From Isoetes taiwanensis (Eukaryota; Streptophyta; Lycopodiopsida; Isoetales; Isoetaceae): a stretch of 64,000 nt of DNA. Location of the stretch: the NCBI GenBank assembly GCA_021234155.1, contig JAJEKV010000025.1:17353094-17417093 (forward strand). The letters run 5' to 3'. The translations under genes and the position numbers were made by a program. Below the pieces are notes generated by a model, which was not told where the DNA came from, did no database searches, and saw only the letters and a list, made by a program, of their open reading frames with translations. Each line of letters starts with the position of its first letter. Position 1 is the stretch's first letter. Of this stretch, positions 56,770 to 64,000 are shown piece by piece.

Positions 56770-59700
56770 TCACTCTTGAAGGTGCCCTTCACACTCTCGC
56801 GAAAACACACTAGAACCAACAAGCTTCTTTTGCCTCTTCCGACACTCCACGAATGGAACTGGCCTCACCAATGTTTTTCCATTGAAGTCCTCCACAATGG
56901 GTAGACTGAGTGCAGCAACAGTGTCTAACTTGCAAGTAGTCAGTCTCTCCAACTTCAAACTAAGCTCCCGTAGGAGGAAATCTGCCTCCAAAGCAACATG
57001 TGGGCTACTAGATATGGGCTCCCTAATGCGGGCCATGCTCGCATTTATGCTACTCTCAATTCTTGTGGTGGGGGGAATCTTCTCCTCACCAATGCCATCC
57101 TCAGGTACAATCTTCTCCTCATCATTGTCATCCTCCAATCCTGTCACCAATGTGCAAGTATCCTCTGGACTAGATGGTGCCCTGTTATCAAGAAAACCAT
57201 CATCGTATGCCTCTCCAAATGCCCTCAAGTTCTCCAAACCGCCAGCTTGAGAACCATGCAATGTTCCACAAACCCTTAAAATGTCCTCCTCACTATACTT
57301 GGCCATCATTTGGATCACTTTGACCTGGTGTTTGCAAATGTTGCCTTTCATACCCCAAGGGCAGTCACAAGATGACCAGTGCTCATGTGCAACATCCACA
57401 AGGTAGGGCACAGCCTCTCGGCTTTCATCCCAAGCATCCATATTTTGACTCCACACTTCAGCCCTCCCTTCTTTGAAGTTCAACCATCTAACAGCCTCAT
57501 CAGGAATGACACGTGCCCCTATAATTGCTGTCTCAACTATGTGCTCCTGTCTCTTATTCACTTTGAAACCCTCATCCTTCTTGAACCTGTCATAAAGAAG
57601 GTGTGTTTCCAATCTACAAGTGAGCATGTAGATCAACCAATCAATCCTCCTACCTCTCAAGGCGTGCTTCGAAACCCCTAGCTTTCTCTTCATTTAGTTG
57701 TGATAAGCCTCTATAGCAGCATTTGTCTCTTGGTTGGTATGAGGATAGATTCTTGTAGCAATGGTCCAAGTCGTGATGTTCTTAGTCCAAGTTCTGTTCA
57801 TGTACTTAACAACCCTCTTCCAAGATTTGTATTTCTCCTTGAACTCATCCAATAGCCTCAAAGCTTCCCTCTCACAAGCCTCCACATAATCCTTACCAAA
57901 TCTTCCATCCGCTTCCACATGTGTGTTATACATTATGTGGCCAAGGTCCTTAAACATCTCCCCTCTAACCTTCTTGTTCTTCACATGCTTCAAGAGCATT
58001 TTCATCCAATTTCTCCTCACATGCCAAGTGCACAATTGTATTCTACAATTAGGCCAAACCTTTTCCAATGCATTAATCTCTGCTTTGGCATCATCAACAA
58101 TAAAACAAGAGGGTTGCCAAGTGGGATCCACACGATGGATGTGATTCTTCAATGCAAAGAGCCAAGATCGGATGTCCTCTTCTGCCTGGCTAGACGAGAG
58201 AACCCAAGCAACGGGTACACCATTTCCATGGTCATCGTATACTAGCAAGGTGTACAGGCTATAGCAATGGTCGTTTGTCTTGAAAGTTGAGTCCATTGCT
58301 ACAGCATCATTCTTGTCATGTTCTAAGAGAATCTTCATCTGAAAGGGAGTGATTATCCCTAGAGTAAATGGTACACCTTCTTGGTACAAGAACACTGATT
58401 CTTGGTGCAATTCTACCCACATCCTTACACTCAAAGCAACGTCTTCGTGTAACATCCAAGTGTCCAATGCTATCTTCTTAGACAAATTGTAGAGATCATC
58501 CATGTGAAGGAATTGATCTCTATTCTTCACATTATTCGGATCCATCCTCTTCTTTAGAGTCCATTGCTCTTCATGCTGCCTGTATACCTCCTATGGGGTG
58601 TGATGCTGTATCAACTGATTCCTGGCCCAATCTTTCTTCTCTTGTGATAACCAAGGAGCTACATCATGCCTGGTCTTGGCACATTGAGGATCATTAACAC
58701 CGTGACATACTTTGCCTTCCAGATCAATGTGTTCCATCTCATGAAAGGTTATTTTGGTGCATTCGGGTTTCAAATACAATTGCTTCGTGGTGAAATGGCA
58801 CCTACACCCTCTCTTGATGCGCATACCCCTCTGTCTCTTTGAGTATGATGGGTCAATCCTCTTTGCTTCAGCAACCATAGCTTTGGTTGTCTTGTGCTTT
58901 ACTTCACGAGGTTGCCTGCGGAGATCTTTTGGCCCATAGCCACAGTGGTAGCTAAAACAGAAAAACCACACTTCAATTACTGTGTGAAACATTCAAACAT
59001 ATATGAACTAACAAGCCATTAACTAACTTGCATAACAGGGCCATATTAAGCACTATTACTAACTAAGTCCACATTAACCACCACTACTAACTAAGGCCAC
59101 ATTAACCACCACCAAAGGCCAAATAGACCACCACCTCCCTTTGCCTAATTAAGTTGAATTTAGGGCCCTGCAATAACTATGGCCACATTAACCACTTCTA
59201 AAGGCCACATTAACCACCACAATCTAAGGCCACATTAACCACTTATTAAACCACCCCCAATGCCTGATGCAACAGACTATGGCCACATTAACCATCACTC
59301 AGTTCAAAGACTTCCTCCCTTTCCTAAACTTACCACCACTACCACCCCACGCCAAATTTAAGAGATTGGGTTATGGCCACATTAACCGACAACTTACCTC
59401 ACGATCTTCAGATAGGCATGCTCGTCAACGCGCTTCTTTGCCTGTCCACTCTCTCTCGACCGAGACCATTGCTTAAAAAATGTAGTATTAAACCCTGGAT
59501 AATTCTGCTCCCCAGTGATGAAGTCTGGAACTCTGTTAGTTGGAATACAGCAGCAAGGAACAGCAACAGAGCCAGTATTTTGGATTGTGTGGTGATTTTC
59601 CATTTCCCATATCAAATCCTTCCTTGAAAACGGGCCTGGGGAGGATCTTGAATGGGAAGGAGCTGAAATTCGAAATAATCAGCTGCTTACAGGGTCTTCC

Positions 59701-59925
59701 GAAAATAATTGAAATGCCAACAATTGAAAGCTTACCTTCTCCACCTCCGGATCGATCACGTCGGCCGCCATCTCCTTCAGCCCGACGAAGAAGGGGAAGG
59801 ATCCGGAAGGGGAATGGGTAGAAGGGGATTTCTGAAATTCTCATCCAAAGGGAATTTCTTCGAGAGCAAGGCATTTCACTGTCTGAAGCTGAAGCGGTTG
59901 AACGATCTTGCTCCGAACTATCCAT
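56770..59925 (-). pseudogene. MULE transposase (FAR1-like/SWIM), two in-frame stops
   Basis: Reverse strand, three phase-consistent exons: 59,925-59,736, 59,662-59,398 and 58,951-56,770; about 876 residues if both stops were sense. Order: serine-rich N-terminus; zinc-type CRCHFTTKQLYL...FHEMEHIDLEGK...CHG (58,815-58,690); catalytic core with first Asp in AVAMDSTFKTND (58,305-58,270), second Asp in SCFIVDDAKAEINAL, CTWHVRRNW, and Glu in TNAAIEAYHN (57,725-57,697); SWIM finger CDCPWGMKGNICKH (57,372-57,331). Damage: in-frame TAG at 58,591-58,593 and TAA at 57,694-57,696, with no frameshift in exon 3. Intron 2 contains palindromic array 5. The enzyme would cut at the inverted repeats. Confidence 0.88.
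59030..59396. repeat. Palindromic-motif array 5 in transposase intron 2
   Basis: Loose series of GGCCACATTAACCACC units (about every 30-60 bp, mostly one orientation) within the 446-bp intron 2 of the transposase gene. Unlike arrays 1-3 the units are spaced and single-orientation. Confidence 0.8.
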
Positions 59926-59937
59926 TTCAGGTACAGG

Positions 59938-60171
59938 AACAAATGATTGAAGTGACTTCTGCAGGTACGGTTGGCAGGTTGCAGTTAATGGGGATGGATG
60001 CATAGCATGGGAAGTAGCATGGGATATCCATATCCGCCTGCCCCTTGAATGGGGCATGGCGGCGAGAACCCATGGCCATGAATCAGATCGATGGCGTGCA
60101 TCGGGATGGAGTGGTGGATATCGGGATTTCTGGCCACATTAACCAGATCCCGCTTGAGATATACGGAGTTC
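59938..60171 (-). repeat. MULE right terminal inverted repeat
   Basis: Inverted partner of 47,889-48,140, ending CGGAGTTC before the flanking CCATGCACAG. Contains TGGCCACATTAACC at 60,131-60,144, the same motif as in the arrays. The transposase start codon lies about 13 bp inside the repeat boundary, so the repeat is probably the transposase promoter/5' leader. Confidence 0.85.
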
Positions 60172-60181
60172 CCATGCACAG
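60172..60181. other. Probable 10-bp target duplication, right
   Basis: CCATGCACAG, identical to 47,879-47,888. Confidence 0.65.
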
Positions 60182-60269
60182 TATTTAGGACAACGATGCC
60201 ATACCATGCATGCAAGACAAATAATAAAACCACAAAAGCAATTCAGAGTTTCTAAACCGACTTCCCCTC

Positions 60270-60800
60270 CATTACAGTGCATGCAAGAGAATCCCCCGTC
60301 ACAAGCGTAAAAAACATCATCAATCTACACTGCAATAAGAAGATGAAAACCTCACAAAATCATAAGTCAGTGCATCCGACGAGATTATGTGGCCAAAATG
60401 TGAAAATTGCTGCTCACTCATTCATAGAAACCTCGTGTGAAAAAGGACTAGAACTCATACCTATGGCAGAGGCGAGGAAAAAGCAGAACATGGTGAAGGC
60501 AAGGAAAAAGCAGAACAGCTCGAAGCATGAATCTTGTTGATGAATCATGTGCCAGGACTGCGGCGAGGAAGAAACAAAATAACCCGAGAAAGAATTGACA
60601 ATGATGACGCATAAGGAGGGTGGAAGGAAGAGGGCCATGATGACGAGTATGGAGGATGAAGCAGTGGGCAATGAGAGAAGTGCTGATGTGAGAAGATGTT
60701 GATAACCGGCCTCGAATATGGAGTGGACTTATATAATGGCTTGTCCCTGCCCAGAATGGAAATCCGAGGGCTCGGATCGATGCTAATCTTTGAAGGTAAT
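60270..60800 (-). repeat. TATA/hairpin repeat family, member 3 (promoter end)
   Basis: Matches the right end of member 2: GAGAGAAGTGCTG-TGTGAGAAGA, AACCGGCCTCGAATATGGAG, ACTTATATAATGGCTTGTCC (reverse-strand TATA) and ATCCGAGGGCTCGGAT (60,763-60,778). Left parts are diverged. No coding sequence; from 60,801 to 61,173 I see nothing. Confidence 0.55.
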
Positions 60801-61173
60801 TTTAGCCTCTTTTTAAGTGTGTGCTTTACACTTATCCATTTGAGTTATATTTAGAGGGCCAAAATGGCATTTAAAAAATAATACAAACACCATTAAGCTT
60901 GGTTACATCTCAAAATGTGCCCATTTTGAGAACATAGCAAAATTTTTAAGAGGGCTGCAACACTCCAGTCTAATATGCAATCTTGTTGTACATGCATTCA
61001 ACTTATTTATGACCACTCCAAGTCTTCGCATTAACCACATATGTTTTGCACTGGATAAGCGAGAATGTAGCAGAGTGTTTAGGAACATGAGCATTAACCA
61101 GCTCTTTAATCTTATGAAGGGTTCAAGATTCCATCTCTTTACCTATATGGCGAAGTAGCAAATACTTCTTGCA

Positions 61174-61182
61174 CTTCCATTT

Positions 61183-61213
<31 letters not shown>

Positions 61214-61604
61214 GGAGAAAAGGAAGTTTTTATATTTTATATAATAAAAAGTACAGAGTACAATGTTTCAAACTTCACAGAGGATTACTACAGAGTAACC
61301 TCAACCTCTTCATCCTCTATGAACTGAAACTTATTCAAATGAGTAACAGCAAAACAAAAGTATAAGATAGCTAACAATGGTTAAAGAAACCTGATTCTCA
61401 AAATGTTGTGTCTGAGGTGCATAGTAGAGTGCTGCATTGTCGGGGTCACAGATAGCCTAAAGCTAGCTAGGCTTAGTACAAGCCCAGCTGCCAGACTCCT
61501 CCCCTAAAAGCCTGGTGCAGGATATAGAAGCTCTTGTATAGCCCCCTAGCTCGGCAATCTCCACTGAAAGGGTCACCCTGTAAGGGAGTCTTCCACTTGT
61601 TCTT
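61174..61604 (-). mobile_element. Poly(A)-tailed retroposon with target duplication
   Basis: A 31-base T run follows CTTCCATTTGTTC, so on the reverse strand the element ends in poly(A). The 15-bp flank CTTCCATTTGTTCTT (61,174-61,188) is repeated as CTTCCACTTGTTCTT at 61,590-61,604, one mismatch. Body about 400 bp without an open frame. The A/T-rich end before the tail (TTATATAAAATATAAAAACT on the element strand) resembles 3' ends of plant L1 elements, so it is probably a 5'-truncated L1; a SINE or a processed transcript is possible. Confidence 0.7.
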
Positions 61605-61776
61605 GACAATGGGATTCCAGGGTATGTGGCCATTTTGAAGTCAAGTATGAGGATTTTTATTAGATAGTCCTTTTCTTATATGCATTTTGGCACTTGGTGT
61701 TCGCAAGCAGGAGCCCTTTATTTTGTTGCAATATACTTCCTGTTATAAAGATACAATTGTAGTGGCTATGGGGCTT

Positions 61777-62877
61777 AGGAAGGAAGGAAGGTATTTTTAT
61801 CGTCCACGGAGACCAGTCGGTCTATGGGACCCAATACAAAAGCGCAGCAAGCGGATTACTACCCCGGATTAAACCCCCGAAGGGTTTTCGAGGGAAAAAA
61901 CATGGCAGCAATCAGCCTGCTGACAAACTGTTCCAATATACGAAATGCAAAAACACACAAATATATACACTCATGCACCGCACCCGTAGTGCCTGATCAG
62001 CGGGCAGCCAGGCGGGGGCAAAGGTGAGCTCGCAGATCCAGTACCTCCTGAATGTACGACCCCAGAGCACGTACTGACGGCGTGTTCATCAGCAAATGTA
62101 GGGCAAGTCCTACACTAAGGGAGCGATTCCGGTCCGGGATCGGACCGAATGCCGGGGCAACTCTGGAAAGTGTGAGACTCATCCTCAATGGCACCCGTTT
62201 GACAGCACTGACAGAGCCTGTCCTGGCGGGGCTCCCCAATCCACCTGCCCGTCTCGATGCGAAGATGGTGGGCACCTGTGCGAATGGAGGCAATGAGTCT
62301 GCGCTTTTTCAGGGGCAGCTGGGAACGCAGGTAGAGCTGCGGGCCCCGGGCTAACACGGGGTTGATGTGCTCCTTGTAATGGGCCGCTTGACCTCGCCCT
62401 TTCTAGAGCCGGTCCCGTAGAAGCTTGCCAAGGAAAAAGCGTCCCGTGTACTCCCCGCAGTCGCCACGACGGCCTGCGGTCCACCGCACGCACTGTGTTC
62501 CTCGCACGCTCCATCTCGGCGAACCATCGATCTCTTACCCCTCCAACAGCCCCCTGAGTAGCCAGAGCAGCCCATTGGCGCAGCAGAAGCCAAAAGCGGG
62601 AGCCGAGCATCACCCATATTAACCACTTTCAAAAATAGACGATTTGTCTATCAAGGGTCAGCTCACGGTTTAAGAATCCGCTTCCCGCAGCCAGGACCGA
62701 TAGGGGACTCAAGGTTTCACCCCAAGTGCCCGCGGCAAAAAATGCCTTCCCCGACCTCGCCTAAGTCATTCCTGTGTCGCCAAAGAGACGACCGCCCCAA
62801 ACCCTCGACCCGCATGAAGGACAGGGTGTCCGACCAGTGCCCGAAATAGATGTGACCGATGGCCCCAATCATAGAGT
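61777..62877 (-). mobile_element. LINE copy 2, 5'-truncated
   Basis: Same family as 33,077-36,963: begins with GGAA units, then TTTTTATCGTCCACGGAG (compare 33,096). Reverse-strand frames include LYLRSQLPLKKRRLIASIRT, HHLRIETGRW and CQCCQTGAIEDESHTFQSCP, matching copy 1 almost residue for residue, in shifting frames. Only the C-terminal part and 3' UTR remain. At about 62,878 it abuts LTR copy D. The 61,605-61,776 interval before it holds nothing recognisable. Confidence 0.85.
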
Positions 62878-64000
62878 TTAGACGCCCCCTAATATATACT
62901 GGCACTCCGGACGATACATACAGGGACTTCCCCATGGCAATCACCACCATGAGCAGGGGCCCTCCGCCTAACTCCTGACCATCCGTAGAGATGCCCGGGT
63001 GAAGGACACGAGGTGTCATTCGCCCACGCCTTCAATGGGACTCCTAAGTTGTGGAAGCGTGAATACATGTTAGCACACAAAGATAAATCATATATATAAA
63101 TAACCACCCCGGGGTGGCACATCCATCCAAGTACTAACGGCAGAGAATATGCATCTACTCCTAAGGAAAACACCCCAAACCCCGTGTTCTACCCCCTCCT
63201 GGACTCAAAGAGGATCGACCGACGGCTAGGTCTCGAGAGATCGCCGAATCTTGGCATGGCGCTATCGGCATAGAACATTGGCTAAGGTTGTCCACTCCAT
63301 CCGCCCCTCCTGTGCACACTTTGCGCATGGGTCAATCATGCTATGGCATCACTATAGCCTTCCTGAGACGCACTCAAGGTATCACCCTTCGAGCCTACTC
63401 CGGGGTTCATGACGCCCGGTCCGATGAGGCAGGTCGTGGAAGTGTCCCTTCCAGATCACAAAGGTTCCATGGGTGAGCTAGAGAATACGTGCCGCATCAC
63501 ACCCCCGCATCCATACCCACTTACTCACCCTAATTCTACTCAAGGTGCAGGGGTGCCCCATACGGGTCACACCTCTCGCACCCGTGGAGTGTCGGACCCA
63601 TACCCGCCCCCTACGTAACCCGCTGCATCGGGCCTAGCCCACCAGGGGAGTCCTGTGAGCCTTGTATGTTCGCAAAGACCCCACCCCCACTTCACCATCA
63701 AGTCCCTTCTCTGGTGCTAAGCAATTCCATAGCATCCACGACTCGGTGGTCTCTTGTGCACAGGCCGCATATAATGGGAAATACAGGGATCCACCTAGGA
63801 GCATACTAATAAACATGGCTCAGAGGTCTCTACCCCCCTTAATTCCCCCATTTCAAGAGTAATACTATGCAAAGAACTATCAATCCATCATTTAAGAGCA
63901 AGTACAGAATCAGAGATAAGGAGAACTCACCTTTGCAATCAAGGTTAGTTCCTACAGGTAAAGCATAGAGAACACGGAGAAACAGAAGAAATACACACAA
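62878..64000 (-). repeat. LTR (family copy D, reverse), cut by the window end
   Basis: Begins TAGACGCCCCCTAATATATA, a degenerate version of the TGTGACGCTCCCAGAATATA start of the reversed LTR. It is collinear with reversed LTR A: CACCACCATGAGCAGGGGCC, GGGTGAAGGACACGAGG, CCATCCGCCCCTCC, GTCCGATGAGGCAGG, GTGTCGGACCCATACCCG. It continues to the right edge; whether internal retroelement sequence follows cannot be seen. Confidence 0.75.

Larger units (their letters stand above)
47889..60171. mobile_element. Composite Mutator-like element (MULE) with Ulp1-like protease
   Basis: Terminal inverted repeats of about 240 bp, a 10-bp flanking duplication and a SWIM-type MULE transposase define the element. 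Inside, left to right: small gene A (+), palindromic array 1, small gene B (-), array 2, Ulp1-like protease (+), small gene C (-), array 3, small gene D (-; similar to A), array 4, transposase (-). Transposons of the MULE class with Ulp1-like genes are known in flowering plants (the Kaonashi type); this copy adds four small genes and arrays of a motif also present in its inverted repeats. Confidence 0.88.

Overview
The window is eukaryotic nuclear DNA and most likely plant. It carries a chromodomain Ty3/gypsy element, a RepHel Helitron beside an RPA1-like pseudogene, a Mutator-like element with a SWIM-type transposase and a Ulp1-like protease, LINEs with 4-5 bp simple-repeat tails, and GT-AG introns. 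The mixture and the divergence suggest a large, repeat-rich, possibly non-seed-plant genome; I cannot name the species. No intact host gene was recognised. Nearly everything interpretable is a mobile element, a captured gene fragment, or a host-like gene broken by an insertion.

Layout. 1-3,300: degraded coding-like DNA of unknown family. 3,315-10,240: decayed Ty3/gypsy chromovirus (gag, protease, RT, RNase H, integrase, chromodomain) ending in a polypurine tract and a 1.55-kb LTR (TGTGACG...CGTCACA). About 10,260-11,645: LINE fragment with a TATTC-repeat tail. 12,850-16,300: an A/T-rich array (TATTCCGGAATAGCAAA-type) split by a 2.8-kb solo LTR. That LTR carries about 1.3 kb of extra DNA: four 115-135-bp repeats, a tRNA-like SINE head, and a 10-bp-period TTCnnGAA array that looks like a heat-shock element. 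16,670-32,119: a Helitron-rich region with an RPA1 pseudogene, duplicated CAF1 deadenylase fragments, a nearly intact Rep-helicase (22,930-27,901), an LTR and RT fragment, and a textbook Helitron 3' terminus at 32,092-32,119. 32,837-38,828: a ParB-like plus DNA methyltransferase gene, split by a 3.9-kb reverse-strand LINE. 38,998-41,000 (again near 43.4 and 60.5 kb): a repeat family with TATA boxes and hairpins. 47,889-60,171: a 12.3-kb Mutator-like element with about 240-bp terminal inverted repeats and a 10-bp target duplication. 61,189-64,000: an L1-like retroposon with target duplication, a second copy of the LINE, and a fourth LTR copy running off the end.

The strongest unusual system is the Mutator-like element. 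Its transposase (reverse strand, three exons, two in-frame stops) and a Ulp1-like C48 protease with its catalytic motifs visible (forward strand) share the element with four small unrecognised genes or gene remnants, two of them apparently paralogous. Almost every interval between these genes, and one transposase intron, is filled with arrays of GGTTAATGTGGCCA and its perfect palindrome TTAATGTGGCCACATTAA. The same motif lies near the end of both terminal inverted repeats. The ParB-methyltransferase fusion and the heat-shock-like LTR array are the next most interesting observations.
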